A stretch of DNA of 64,000 nucleotides from Kitasatospora xanthocidica (GTDB lineage: Bacteria > Actinomycetota > Actinomycetes > Streptomycetales > Streptomycetaceae), in assembly GCF_014656195.1 (NCBI RefSeq), contig NZ_BNBY01000011.1, forward strand, positions 53,371 to 117,370, read 5' to 3'. Made by a program: the position numbers and the translations under genes. Positions 25,017 through 33,337 of the stretch are shown one piece after another. Position 1 is the stretch's first letter. Every line of letters starts with the position of its first letter. The notes beneath the pieces were generated by a model. It was not told the origin of the DNA. It was given only the letters and a program-made list of their open reading frames with translations, and ran no database searches.

Positions 25017-26486
25017 CTACGGTCGCTCGGCGGGGGCGGACGGGGACGGCGTCCGCTCCGGGCCCCGGTCCGGCTCCGGGCCCGGCGTCGGCTCCGGCTC
25101 CGGCTCCGGGCGCGCGGACGGGCGCGGTACGGGCGCCGACTTCGGCGCGAACGCGTAGGCGAGCACCGAACCGAGGATCCCGGTGGCCGCGGCGGCGAGC
25201 AGGACCCGGTTCAGGCCCTCGAACGGCGCGGCACCGCCCCACTGGAACAGCACACCGAAGACCGCGACCCCCAAGGTCTGCCCCAGCTGGCGGAAGGTCG
25301 TCATCGCCCCGGCGGCCGCGCCGGCCCGCTCGGGCGGGAGCGCCGCGAACACCGCGGCGCCCATCGCCGGGCCGAGCAGCCCCACGCCGATGCCGGTCAG
25401 CACCAGACCGGGCGCCAGGGTGGCGGCGGAGGAGCGCGCGTCCAGCCCGGCCTGCAGTGCGCAGCCGATCCCGCTCAGCAGCAGGCCTGCGCCGAGGACG
25501 GCGCGCGGCGACCGGCCGTGCAGCCGACGGCCGCTGAGCAGTGAGGTGGCGAAGGAGGCCAGCGCGAGCGGCATCAGCGCGAGCCCGGCGCGCACCGGCC
25601 CCAGGCCGAGGCCGGACTGCAGCCACACCGAGGTGTAGACGAGCGCCGCGAAGGCGGCCGTGGCGGCGACGACGCAGGCCAGCACCGCCGAGAAGGACGC
25701 CCGGGCGAACAGGCGCAGGTCCAACAGCGGTGCGGGGCTGCGCAGTTCGACCCGGACGAAGACTCCCAGCGCGAGCGCCGCGACGGCCGTCGGGCCCAGG
25801 GTGCCCGGTGCGGTCCGGTGTCCCGCCGCGGCCGAGGAGAGGGCGTAGGTGAGCGAGCCCGCGCACAGCGCGAAGGCGAGCGCGCCGGGCAGGAAGGTGC
25901 GGATGCCGGCGCCCGCGTTCACGTACGCGCCCGGGCGTCCGGCGGGCAGGACCCGCCGGGACAGCGCCGCGGTGGCGACGACGAGCGGCAGGTTGAGGAG
26001 GAAGACCGCCCGCCACCCGGCCTCCTGGGTGAGGACCCCGCCGAGCACCGGGCCGACCGCCGCGGCCAGCCCGGTCACCGCGCCGAACACTCCCATCGCC
26101 CTCCCGAGGTCGGGCCCCCGGTAGCCGGAGCCGAGCAGGGCGAAGGTGGTCACCGCGATCGCCGCTCCACCGACGCCCTGCACCCCGCGGGCGGCGATCA
26201 GGGCACCCGCGTTCGGGGCCAGGCCGCAGGCCAGTGAGGCCGCGCCGAACACCGCCAGGCCGGCGAGGTACACCGCGCGCGCCCCGTACCGGTCCGCCAG
26301 TGCGCCCGCCGCGAGCATCAGCACCGCCAGCACCAGGGTGTAGACGTCGACCACCCACGACAGCACGGGCAGTGGCGCGGACAGGGACGACCCGATGTCG
26401 GGCAGGGCGACGGACAGCACCGTCGTGTCGAGCAGGAACATGAAGGCGCCTAGACAGACCGCCACCAGCGGCCACCACTTGTGCAC
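25017..26486 (-). CDS. MFS exporter, DHA2 (14-TM) type
   Basis: A 489-residue EmrB/QacA-type antiporter. It begins VHKWWPLVAVCLGAFMFLLD (TM1 with the conserved Asp), then TVLSVALPDIG and ALADRYGARAVYLAGL for the loop motif. The C-terminal 35 residues are a Pro/Glu/Arg-rich cytoplasmic tail (PEPEPEPTPGPEPD). The GTG at 26486 with GGAGGAAG upstream is chosen over the in-frame start at 26609. It is divergent from a two-domain Lrp/AsnC regulator that probably controls it. The substrate is not known; amino acid export would fit an Lrp partner. Confidence 0.9.
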   Translation of the reverse strand: MHKWWPLVAVCLGAFMFLLDTTVLSVALPDIGSSLSAPLPVLSWVVDVYTLVLAVLMLAAGALADRYGARAVYLAGLAVFGAASLACGLAPNAGALIAARGVQGVGGAAIAVTTFALLGSGYRGPDLGRAMGVFGAVTGLAAAVGPVLGGVLTQEAGWRAVFLLNLPLVVATAALSRRVLPAGRPGAYVNAGAGIRTFLPGALAFALCAGSLTYALSSAAAGHRTAPGTLGPTAVAALALGVFVRVELRSPAPLLDLRLFARASFSAVLACVVAATAAFAALVYTSVWLQSGLGLGPVRAGLALMPLALASFATSLLSGRRLHGRSPRAVLGAGLLLSGIGCALQAGLDARSSAATLAPGLVLTGIGVGLLGPAMGAAVFAALPPERAGAAAGAMTTFRQLGQTLGVAVFGVLFQWGGAAPFEGLNRVLLAAAATGILGSVLAYAFAPKSAPVPRPSARPEPEPEPTPGPEPDRGPERTPSPSAPAERP

Positions 26487-26620
26487 GGGACTTCCTCCGT
26501 AACGCTTGTCCGCCGGACGTACGCGGCGGGTTCGACCGGACGTCCCCACGGTCCGGTCCCGGGTTCGTCGCCCGCCACGCACGCCGCCGGATGCGGCGGG
26601 AACTGGCACACTGGCGCCCC

Positions 26621-27622
26621 ATGAAGACGGATACCGTCACCCTGGACGAGACCGACCTCGGGCTGGTGCACGCCCTGCAGATCGACGGGCGGGCTCCGTT
26701 CCGCCTGATCGGCGAGGCCCTCGGCGTCTCGGAGAACACCGCGGCCCGCCGCTACCGCCGTCTCCGCGCCGCCGGGACCCTCCGTGTCGTGGGCGGCCTG
26801 AACGGCTCCCGGCTGGGCTACCACGCCTGGACCGTGCGGCTGCGGTGCACACCCGACGCGGCGACCGCCATCGCCGGAGCCCTGGCCGCCCGGACGGACA
26901 CCTCGTACGTCCACCTGCTCTCCGGCGGCACCGAGATCTCCTGCAGCGTCCAGACCCCGACCGCCGACGAGAGCGAGGCGCTGCTGCTGCACAAGCTGCC
27001 CCGGACCGGCCGGATCACCGACGTCTCCGCCCATCTGCTGCTCGACAGCCATGCGCTGCCGAACAGTTGGGCCGGCCCCGCCCGGCTCGGCCCCGAGCAG
27101 GCCGCCCTGCTGGCCCGGCCGCCGGTCGACCGGGCCAGGGACGCCGGGGCCGTACGGATCTCGCTGGAGCCGCCGGACCGTCCGCTGCTCGACCTGCTGG
27201 CGCGGGACGGGCGGGCGAGCCACGCCGAGCTGGCCGCCGCGACCGGCTGGTCCGAGTCGACCGTACGGCGCCGGCTCGCCGTCCTGCGCGGGGCCGGGGT
27301 GCTGACCTTCCTGGTCGACGTGGCGCCCGCCGCGCTCGGCTTCCGCACCGAGGCCCGGCTGTGGATGTCCGTCCGGCCTTCGCGGCTCGCCGCCACGGCC
27401 GCCGCCCTGGCCGGCCACCCGGAGGTCTCGCTGGTGGCCCACACCACCGGGCCGACCAATCTGCTCGCCGCCGTCAACTGCCGGGACTCGCCGGACCTCG
27501 CGCGCTACCTGACCACCCGGGTCGCGGCGCTGGACGCGATCCGGAGCATCGAGACGGCGCCCGTCGTCCGCACGGTGAAGCGCGCGGGCACCCTGCTCCC
27601 GTTCGACCGGTCTTCCCGGTGA
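26621..27622 (+). CDS. Lrp/AsnC family regulator with two HTH modules
   Basis: A 333-residue regulator, twice the usual length. It carries two AsnC-type helix-turn-helix modules, one near residue 10 (ALQIDGRAPFRLIGEALGVSENTAARRYRRL) and one near 190 (LLDLLARDGRASHAELAAATGWSESTVRRRL). Each is followed by a ligand-binding segment, so the protein looks like an internal duplication. This two-unit form is common in streptomycetes. The ATG at 26621 is used. It is divergent from the MFS gene and lies upstream of, and in the same direction as, the lyase operon, so it could also affect that operon. Confidence 0.9.
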   Translation: MKTDTVTLDETDLGLVHALQIDGRAPFRLIGEALGVSENTAARRYRRLRAAGTLRVVGGLNGSRLGYHAWTVRLRCTPDAATAIAGALAARTDTSYVHLLSGGTEISCSVQTPTADESEALLLHKLPRTGRITDVSAHLLLDSHALPNSWAGPARLGPEQAALLARPPVDRARDAGAVRISLEPPDRPLLDLLARDGRASHAELAAATGWSESTVRRRLAVLRGAGVLTFLVDVAPAALGFRTEARLWMSVRPSRLAATAAALAGHPEVSLVAHTTGPTNLLAAVNCRDSPDLARYLTTRVAALDAIRSIETAPVVRTVKRAGTLLPFDRSSR

Positions 27623-27827
27623 GCCCGGCTCGCGCCTGCCCTTTCAGCGCGCTTGGCATATGAACTTGTTTTACGACGTGCCGATTTTCTCCACACCCTC
27701 ACTCCAACGGGGGAATCTCTTTTAAAGATTTGCCCACGGAACATTAAAGGCCGCATGATGATGGCACCTCAGTTTGGTCTAGTGATCACCAAGTTCAGGC
27801 AAAGTCATCCCAGGCGAGGAGAAGGCC
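27623..27827 (+). promoter_or_regulatory. AT-rich promoter and leader region of the lyase operon
   Basis: About 27650-27790 is strikingly AT-rich for this genome, with runs such as CTTGTTTTACGACG, CTCTTTTAAAGATTTG and ACATTAAAGG. TTTAAAGAT and ATTAAAG are possible -10 elements. GTGATCAC (27782-27789) is a perfect palindrome lying within TTGGT...ACCAA arms (27773-27792), a candidate operator. The ribosome binding site of the lyase gene is GAGGAG just upstream of its ATG. Confidence 0.6.
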
Positions 27828-28715
27828 ATGTTCCACGGCACCACGACGACGGACACCCCCGGGCAGCGGCTCCGCACGGAGATCGCCGGCCCCGGCACCA
27901 CGCCCCTGATCGGCGTCTACGACATGTACTCGGCCTCGATCGCGGCCGAGCACTACAACGGCATGTTCGTCTCCGGCTTCGGATTCGCGGCCTCCTACTA
28001 CGGGCTGCCCGACATCGGCTTCATCGCCTGGCCCGACATGGTCGCCTTCGTCGAGCGGCTGCGCGGAGCGTTCCCCGGCCACCACCTCCTGGTCGACATC
28101 GACGACGGCTACGTCGATCCCGAGGTCGCCTGCCACGTCGTGCGCCGACTCGAACGGATCGGCGCCTCGGGCGTGATCCTGGAGGACCAGAAGCGGCCGC
28201 GCCGCTGCGGTCACGCCGACGGCAAGCAGGTCCTCCCGTTGGAGGAGTACCTGGAGAAGCTGGAGCTCGTCCTCGCCAACCGGACGGACCTCGTGGTGGT
28301 CGCCCGCACCGACGCCACCGAGGAGGACGACATCCTGCGCCGCGCCCGCGCGCTCGCCGCCACCGACGCCGACGTGGTGCTGGTCGACGGCGTGCGCAGC
28401 GAGGAGTGGATCCGCCGGATCCGCGCGGTGGTCGGCGACAAGCCGCTGCTGTTCAACCAGATCGCGGGCGGCAAGTCGCCCCGGCTGTCCCTCTCGGAGC
28501 TGACGTCGCTGGGGGTGGACGTCGCCATCTACAGCACGCCCTGCCTGTTCGCCGCGCACCGGGCGATGGACGAGGCGCTGGCCGGCCTGAAGGTCGCCGA
28601 CGGGCGGCTGCCCGCGTCCGCCGAGGAAAGCCGACAGATCGGCGTGCGGGAGTCCACCGAGCTGCTGGAGCGCAACATCGCCCGCTCCCGCGGGCTCACG
28701 GCGGTGACGGCGTGA
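27828..28715 (+). CDS. isocitrate lyase / PEP mutase superfamily enzyme
   Basis: A 295-residue TIM-barrel enzyme. It has an early GVYDMYSASIAAEHYNGMFVSG strand, the Mg-site DIDDGY near residue 88, the active-site loop EDQKRPRRCGH near 123 and VVARTDAT near 160. The Cys in RRCGH and ARTDA are features of the lyase branch (methylisocitrate and isocitrate lyases) rather than PEP mutase, so C-C bond cleavage or formation is more likely than phosphonate synthesis. The exact substrate is unknown. GAGGAG precedes the ATG. Its TGA overlaps the GTG of the small secreted protein gene (GTGA), making the first of three coupled genes. Confidence 0.85.
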   Translation: MFHGTTTTDTPGQRLRTEIAGPGTTPLIGVYDMYSASIAAEHYNGMFVSGFGFAASYYGLPDIGFIAWPDMVAFVERLRGAFPGHHLLVDIDDGYVDPEVACHVVRRLERIGASGVILEDQKRPRRCGHADGKQVLPLEEYLEKLELVLANRTDLVVVARTDATEEDDILRRARALAATDADVVLVDGVRSEEWIRRIRAVVGDKPLLFNQIAGGKSPRLSLSELTSLGVDVAIYSTPCLFAAHRAMDEALAGLKVADGRLPASAEESRQIGVRESTELLERNIARSRGLTAVTA

Positions 28716-29041
28716 GGGCGGGGCAGCGCGGGCCCGCCCCGCCCCCGACGGCCGCCGCCCGGCGGGCCGGCGTGCTGCGGGTGCTGGTCGGCACCTGCGC
28801 CTGCGCCCTGCTGCTCATGGGCGGTGCCGTGCCCGCGGCGGCGGGCGGCAGCCTGATCACGGTCGTGGACAACTCCAACGCCGACTCCTGGCTGGAGATC
28901 GACCGCACGGCCAATCTCCAGAACGGCAGCGGCTCCGCGGGCAGCGACCACGACGGCGCCGGATCGCTGGTGGGCGGGCTGCTCGGTGCGGCGCCGTCGC
29001 TCGGGCCCGCGCTCCGCCCGGTGGCGGGAGGCGGCCCGTGA
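28712..29041 (+). CDS. small secreted protein coupled to the lyase and transporter genes
   Basis: A 109-residue protein starting at GTG. A basic N-terminus leads into a hydrophobic segment (VLVGTCACALLLMGGAVPAAAGG, about residues 24-46) that looks like a cleavable signal peptide. The mature part of about 63 residues is small, Gly/Ser/Asn-rich and polar (LITVVDNSNADSWLEIDRTA), with a hydrophobic Gly-Ala end. Both ends overlap their neighbours by 4 bases, which strongly supports translation. I recognise no family. It might be a binding partner or export product connected to the lyase and the SBF-like transporter. Confidence 0.75.
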   Translation: MRAGQRGPAPPPTAAARRAGVLRVLVGTCACALLLMGGAVPAAAGGSLITVVDNSNADSWLEIDRTANLQNGSGSAGSDHDGAGSLVGGLLGAAPSLGPALRPVAGGGP

Positions 29042-30171
29042 CCGACATGACCACCATGACCGACCGTCCGGCACGGCGGGCCCGTCGGCTGCTGCCGCGC
29101 CGGTGCGATCCGTACCTGGCCGCATTGGCCGGGACGGTCGGCCTGGCCTCGCCGTTCCCGGCCTCGGGCGGGTCGGCGCGGATCGCCGAGGCCGCCTGCG
29201 ACCTCGCGGTGGCGCTGCTGTTCTTCCTCTACGGCGCCCGGCTGTCCACCCGCGAGACGCTGGCCGGGCTGCGCCACCTGCGGCTGCACGGGCTGGTGCT
29301 GGTCGCGACCTTCGTCCTCTTCCCGCTGCTCGGGCTGGCCACGGCGCTGCTCACGCCGGTTCCCCTGACCGCGCAACTGCAGACCGGGGTGCTGTTCCTC
29401 TGCCTGGTGCCCTCGACGGTGCAGTCCTCGGTGGCGCTCACCGGCGCCGCCGGGGGCGACGTCCCCGCGGCGATCTGCGCGGGCACCTACTCCAGCCTGG
29501 CGGGGCTGCTCCTCACCCCGCTGCTGTCGGCCTGGCTGCTGGGCTCACACACCGAGCTGTCCGCCGACGGGCTGCTGCGGATCGGGCTCCAACTGCTCGC
29601 GCCCTTCCTGCTCGGGCAGGTGCTGCGCCCGTGGATCGGCGGCCTCCTGACCCGTCACAAACGGGTGCTGACACCGGTGGACCGCGGTTCGATCCTGCTC
29701 GTCGTCTACACGGCGTTCAGCGCGGCGGTGGCCCAGGGCATCTGGCACCTGGCCACTCCCGGCGCCCTGCTCGGGCTCCTCACGGTCCTGCTCGCCCTGC
29801 TCGCGGTCACCCTGGCGGCCACCGGGCTCGGCGCGCGGCTCCTGGGGCTCGACCGGTCGGCCCGCGTCGCGGCGGTGCTGTGCGGGTCGCAGAAGAGCCT
29901 GGCCGCCGGGCTGCCGATGGCCACCGTCCTGTTCGGGCCGCAGGCGGGCCTGATGGTGCTGCCCTTGATGCTCTACCACCAACTCCAGCTGGTGGTCGGC
30001 ACGGTCCTGGCCGGCCGCTGGTCGCGGGCCCGGGAACCGGATCCGGCACCGGAATCGACATCGGAACCGGCGGCACCACCGGCACCGGCACCGGCACCGG
30101 CACCGGGCGCAGCACCGGTCACCGCCACGGCCGGGGTCACCGCTGACGGCGCTCCGCCAGCGCGCGGCTGA
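29038..30171 (+). CDS. SBF-like (bile acid:sodium symporter superfamily) transporter
   Basis: A 377-residue membrane protein with about ten helices. Features include LAVALLFFLYGARLSTRETLAG, the FLCLVPSTVQSSVALT and GTYSSLAGLLLTPLL re-entrant-like segments that carry polar residues mid-membrane, and GSQKSLAAGLPMATVLFG near the end, typical of the SBF-like branch. A Pro/Ala-rich tail (PAPAPAPAPG) follows. Members are known to move organic anions with sodium. Coupling to a carboxylic-acid lyase suggests uptake or export of an organic acid related to that enzyme. The 3' end overlaps the convergent gene at 30137 by 35 bp. Confidence 0.87.
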   Translation: MTDMTTMTDRPARRARRLLPRRCDPYLAALAGTVGLASPFPASGGSARIAEAACDLAVALLFFLYGARLSTRETLAGLRHLRLHGLVLVATFVLFPLLGLATALLTPVPLTAQLQTGVLFLCLVPSTVQSSVALTGAAGGDVPAAICAGTYSSLAGLLLTPLLSAWLLGSHTELSADGLLRIGLQLLAPFLLGQVLRPWIGGLLTRHKRVLTPVDRGSILLVVYTAFSAAVAQGIWHLATPGALLGLLTVLLALLAVTLAATGLGARLLGLDRSARVAAVLCGSQKSLAAGLPMATVLFGPQAGLMVLPLMLYHQLQLVVGTVLAGRWSRAREPDPAPESTSEPAAPPAPAPAPAPGAAPVTATAGVTADGAPPARG

Positions 30172-30601
30172 TCCCCCGGCGCAACCGGGTCGACGCCCCG
30201 GGCACGTGCCCGAGCCAGTTCAGCCGCTCGACCGTCAGCTCCGGCCGGCGGGCCAGCTCCAGCACGGCCGCGAACGGGCGGTCGCCCTCCCCCAGCCGCA
30301 CCGCCACCAGGTCGACCAGCCGCCCCAACGGCTCGCCGGTGAACGCGGGATGGGCGGCGATCAGCTCGAGCAGGTAGTTGTCGTTCCAGGTGCTGTGGCG
30401 CCGGACGGACAACGAGGCGAGCAGTTCGGCGGGCGCGGCCGCGTTCCCGGCGATCGCGTGCCAGACGAACGGGTACTCGCACCGGGCCAGTTGCCGCAGC
30501 ACGTCGGGGTTCGACGTCCGCTCCGCCAGCCGACGGTAGTCCCCGCCGTCGTGCAGGTGGCGCAGCGCCTCGACGTCATCCGTCCGGTCGGTCTCGTCCA
30601 T
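30137..30601 (-). CDS. small repeat protein (variant leucine-rich / HEAT-like), unknown function
   Basis: A 154-residue soluble protein built from short helical repeats: ERTSNPDVLRQLARCEYPFVWHAIAGNAAAPAELLASLS, followed by LELIAAHPAF and LELARRPELTVERLNWLG. The repeated pattern of Asn/Pro then VLxxLA matches the variant leucine-rich repeat found in many actinobacterial proteins. It is probably a protein-protein interaction scaffold. It converges on and overlaps the SBF-like transporter gene by 35 bp. Confidence 0.72.
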   Translation of the reverse strand: MDETDRTDDVEALRHLHDGGDYRRLAERTSNPDVLRQLARCEYPFVWHAIAGNAAAPAELLASLSVRRHSTWNDNYLLELIAAHPAFTGEPLGRLVDLVAVRLGEGDRPFAAVLELARRPELTVERLNWLGHVPGASTRLRRGISRALAERRQR

Positions 30602-30818
30602 GTCGAGGCGTGACCCTAGCAGGCCCGCTGCCGCCCCCGGACTCCCGGGCCCACGGGGCGGGTGGCTCGTCCGGACACGGTTGATGACCGGCTCCCGGCC
30701 TTCACCGGTCGGTGGCCCCTCGCAGCCGACCCGGGTGTTCGACTGCGGCAGTGCGGCACTTGAACGGCTCGTCGGTAGGCCGGTCCCACCGGCGCCACCG
30801 CTTCAGGCACCCTGAGGG

Positions 30819-30853
30819 CACCTCACCCGCCGACGGCGCCGGCGGGTGAGGTG
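30819..30853 (-). terminator. terminator of the ECF41 sigma operon
   Basis: A perfect 14-bp stem, CACCTCACCCGCCG at 30819-30832 with CGGCGGGTGAGGTG at 30840-30853, and a 7-base loop, lies 29 bp beyond the sigma factor stop. The rest of the 281-bp gap 30602-30882 shows nothing recognisable. Confidence 0.85.
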
Positions 30854-30882
30854 GCGCCGGCGGTGGCACGGGGACGCCGGAG

Positions 30883-31851
30883 TCACCACCGGGCGATGAG
30901 CGGCGGGCCCGGTCGGTGCCGCCGCCAGGCCTCGGCGAGGCGGCGGAGGCGGGCGGGGGTGCCGATGCCACGGACGGTGGCGATCCTGCCGTCGGCGAGG
31001 TCGAAGGTCACGGCGCCGATCACCTGGTCCCCGAGCGTGAACAGGATGGCGGGGGCGCCGTTGACGACGGCGTAGTGAAGGGAGGATGTGCCGCCGACGA
31101 GGCGTCGTTTCGCGGGTGTGGGCCGGAAGCCGGCCCGGGCCATGGCGGCGATGCGCTGCGGGGTGTCGTACCGCACCAGGGTCTCGGCGGGGCCGGCGCC
31201 GTTGGCGTCGGAGACCGCGGTCGCGTCGTCGGTGAGCAGCGCCACCAGCCGTTCGGTGCGGCCCGAGGAGGCGGCAGCGAGGAACTCCTCGACGATCCGG
31301 CGGGCGGAGGCCGGGTCGGCTTCGCCCCCGCCGCGGCGGCCGGCGGCGATGCGGTGCCGGGCCCGGTGGAGGTGCTGCTGGCTCGCCGACTCGGTGATGC
31401 CGAGGATCTCGGCGATCTCGGTGTGGCGGTAGGAGAAGGCTTCGCGCAGGAGGTAGACGGCCCTTTCGAGGGGAGGCAGGCGTTCCATGAGGGTCAGTAC
31501 GGCGAGGGACACCGATTCGCGCTGCTCGAAGGTGTCGGCCGGTCCGAGCATCGGGTCGCCGTCGAGGAGCGGTTCGGGCAGCCAGGCGCCGACGGAGCGC
31601 TCACGGCGGGCCTGTGCCGAGCGGAGCCGGTCGAGGCAGAGGTTGGTGACGACCTTGGTCAGCCACGCCTCCGGCACCTCGATCCGCTGCCGGTCGGCGG
31701 CCTGCCACCGCAGGAACGCGTCCTGGACGGCGTCCTCGGCGTCGGTGGCTGAGCCCAGCAGCCGGTACGCCAGCGAGGCCAGCCGGGTCCGGCCGGCCTC
31801 GAAGCGGCTGGTGTCGAAGCGGTCGATGGCGGTGCCGTCCACGTGGGTCAC
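30883..31851 (-). CDS. ECF41-type RNA polymerase sigma factor (SigJ-like)
   Basis: A 322-residue sigma factor. Region 2 (LASLAYRLLGSATDAEDAVQDAFLRW) and region 4 (LPPLERAVYLLREAFSYRHTEIAEILGITESASQQHLHRAR) are followed by a SnoaL-like C-terminal domain of about 110 residues that modulates activity in this group. The ECF41 linker signature WLPEP is present at about 90-94. The two C-terminal signatures known for the group are diverged (SDANGAG for DGGGK, TPARL for NPDKL). These sigma factors lack a classic anti-sigma partner and usually control a neighbouring oxidoreductase. Here the gene starts 9 bp after an NDH-2-like flavoprotein gene, in the same operon. Confidence 0.92.
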   Translation of the reverse strand: MTHVDGTAIDRFDTSRFEAGRTRLASLAYRLLGSATDAEDAVQDAFLRWQAADRQRIEVPEAWLTKVVTNLCLDRLRSAQARRERSVGAWLPEPLLDGDPMLGPADTFEQRESVSLAVLTLMERLPPLERAVYLLREAFSYRHTEIAEILGITESASQQHLHRARHRIAAGRRGGGEADPASARRIVEEFLAAASSGRTERLVALLTDDATAVSDANGAGPAETLVRYDTPQRIAAMARAGFRPTPAKRRLVGGTSSLHYAVVNGAPAILFTLGDQVIGAVTFDLADGRIATVRGIGTPARLRRLAEAWRRHRPGPPLIARW

Positions 31852-31860
31852 CCTAGGTGG

Positions 31861-33153
31861 CTACGCGGCCGTGGTGCGGGCGGGGGCGGTCGGCCCTGCG
31901 GTCGGCCCCGCGGTCGGTGTCTCGGCCGGCACCGCGGCCAGGCGCCGCTTGCGCTTGGGCAGGCCGAAGGTGGGGTGCGCGTTGGCCCACAGCGACATCC
32001 TGAGGATGCCCGACTTGATCCGTGCGGCCTTCCGGCCACCGGTGTACGTCGGCTTCGCCCGCCCTTCGCCGTCGACCGTCTGCAGGATCCCGTCCCGCCG
32101 TCCGAGGCTGATGTGGTTGCCCGGGTACGCCAGCTTGGTGTTCGCGGTCCTGCCGCCGGTCAGGCGTCCCACGATCGCGGCCATGGCCCGCATGGCGGTG
32201 AAGCCGGCCGAGGCGCAGGACATCGGCAGTGGCCGGCCGTTGTCGCCGACGGCGTGGACGCTGTCACCGACGGCGTACACGTCCGGGTGCGAGACCGACC
32301 GCATGGTGTGGTCGACGAGGATCCGGCCGTCCTCGGTGACCGCCAGCCCCGCGGCGGCCGCGACGGGACCGACCGCGAACCCTGCCGTCCACACGGTCAC
32401 GTCGGACGCCAGGACGGTGCCGTCGGCACAGAGCACCCGCGCCGCCTCGACGGCTTGGACGGCGGTGTGTTCCACCACGGTGATGCCCAGCCGTTCGCAG
32501 GCCCGGCGCAGGTGGCCGCGGGCTCCGGCGGAGAGCCGGGCGCCCAGCTCGCCGCGGGCGACCAGCGTCACCGACAGGCCGGGCCGGGATTCGGCGATCT
32601 CGGTGGCGGTCTCGATGCCGGTCAGTCCGTCGCCGACGACCAGCACGCGCCCGCCACCGCTCCCTCGGCCGAGGCCGTCCAGGCGCTCGCGCAGGCGCAG
32701 CGCCGAGGGCCGGCCGGCGACGTCGTAGGCGTGCTCGGTGACGCCGGGCACGCCGTGGTCGGCGACATGGCTGCCGAGCGCGTAGACGAGCGTGTCGTAG
32801 CCGAGCTCCCCGCTGCCGGTGCCGCCATCGCCGTCGGCGCCGGTGCCGCCATCGGTGCCGGTGTCGGTGTCGACGGCGGTGTCGGCCACGGTGACGACCC
32901 GGCGCTCGGGGTCGACCGCGGTGACCCGGGCGAGGCGCAGCCGGATCCCTGTACCCGCGAAGACCTCGGCGAGTCGCGGGGCCACGACCTCCTGGCCGGC
33001 CGCGAGCTGGTGCATCCGCAGCCGCTGGACGAAGTCCGGCTCGGCGTTGACCACGGTGATCCGGACGTCCGTCGGGGACAGTCGGCGGGCCAGGCTCCCG
33101 GCGACGTGGGACCCGGCGTAGCCGGCTCCGAGGACGACGATGCGGTGCTTCAT
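31861..33153 (-). CDS. NAD(P)/FAD-dependent oxidoreductase, NDH-2-like
   Basis: A 430-residue flavoprotein. It has the N-terminal FAD fold RIVVLGAGYAGSHVAGSLARRL, a second dinucleotide fold VLVVGDGLTGIETATEIAE and the FAD-contact motif VYAVGDSVHA. It lacks an obvious membrane-anchoring C-terminus. Residues 95-120 contain an odd Thr/Asp/Gly-rich insertion (DTDTGTDGGTGADGDGGTG). AGGAG precedes the ATG at 33153. It is the first gene of the operon with the ECF41 sigma factor and is probably a direct target of that sigma factor. The physiological acceptor is unknown. Confidence 0.88.
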   Translation of the reverse strand: MKHRIVVLGAGYAGSHVAGSLARRLSPTDVRITVVNAEPDFVQRLRMHQLAAGQEVVAPRLAEVFAGTGIRLRLARVTAVDPERRVVTVADTAVDTDTGTDGGTGADGDGGTGSGELGYDTLVYALGSHVADHGVPGVTEHAYDVAGRPSALRLRERLDGLGRGSGGGRVLVVGDGLTGIETATEIAESRPGLSVTLVARGELGARLSAGARGHLRRACERLGITVVEHTAVQAVEAARVLCADGTVLASDVTVWTAGFAVGPVAAAAGLAVTEDGRILVDHTMRSVSHPDVYAVGDSVHAVGDNGRPLPMSCASAGFTAMRAMAAIVGRLTGGRTANTKLAYPGNHISLGRRDGILQTVDGEGRAKPTYTGGRKAARIKSGILRMSLWANAHPTFGLPKRKRRLAAVPAETPTAGPTAGPTAPARTTAA

Positions 33154-33259
33154 CAGGTGCTCCTGTCGGCTCGCTCGATCGCTTGCTCGTGTGCTCTCGG
33201 CGACTTGAGCGGGGCAGCGCCTCGATTGCTGACAGGAACTAGGTGTGAGGTGGGTCACA

Positions 33260-33295
33260 GGCCGGCGGGAGCCCCGGCGACGACTCCCGCCGGCC
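33260..33295 (-). terminator. terminator hairpin after the dehydrogenase trio
   Basis: GGCCGGCGGGAG at 33260-33271 pairs perfectly with CTCCCGCCGGCC at 33284-33295. It lies 42 bp past the stop of the gene ending at 33338. Between the hairpin and that stop, a GGTCAGGGCC motif is repeated three times. Confidence 0.75.
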
Positions 33296-33337
33296 TGGTC
33301 AGGGCCGGGTCAGGGCCAGGTCAGGGACCGGGGGGCG

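Noticed and set aside
27828..30171. Phosphonate biosynthesis cluster based on the PEP mutase superfamily hit
   Set aside because: The active-site loop reads RRCGH and ARTDA as in lyases, and no phosphonopyruvate decarboxylase or other phosphonate gene is present.
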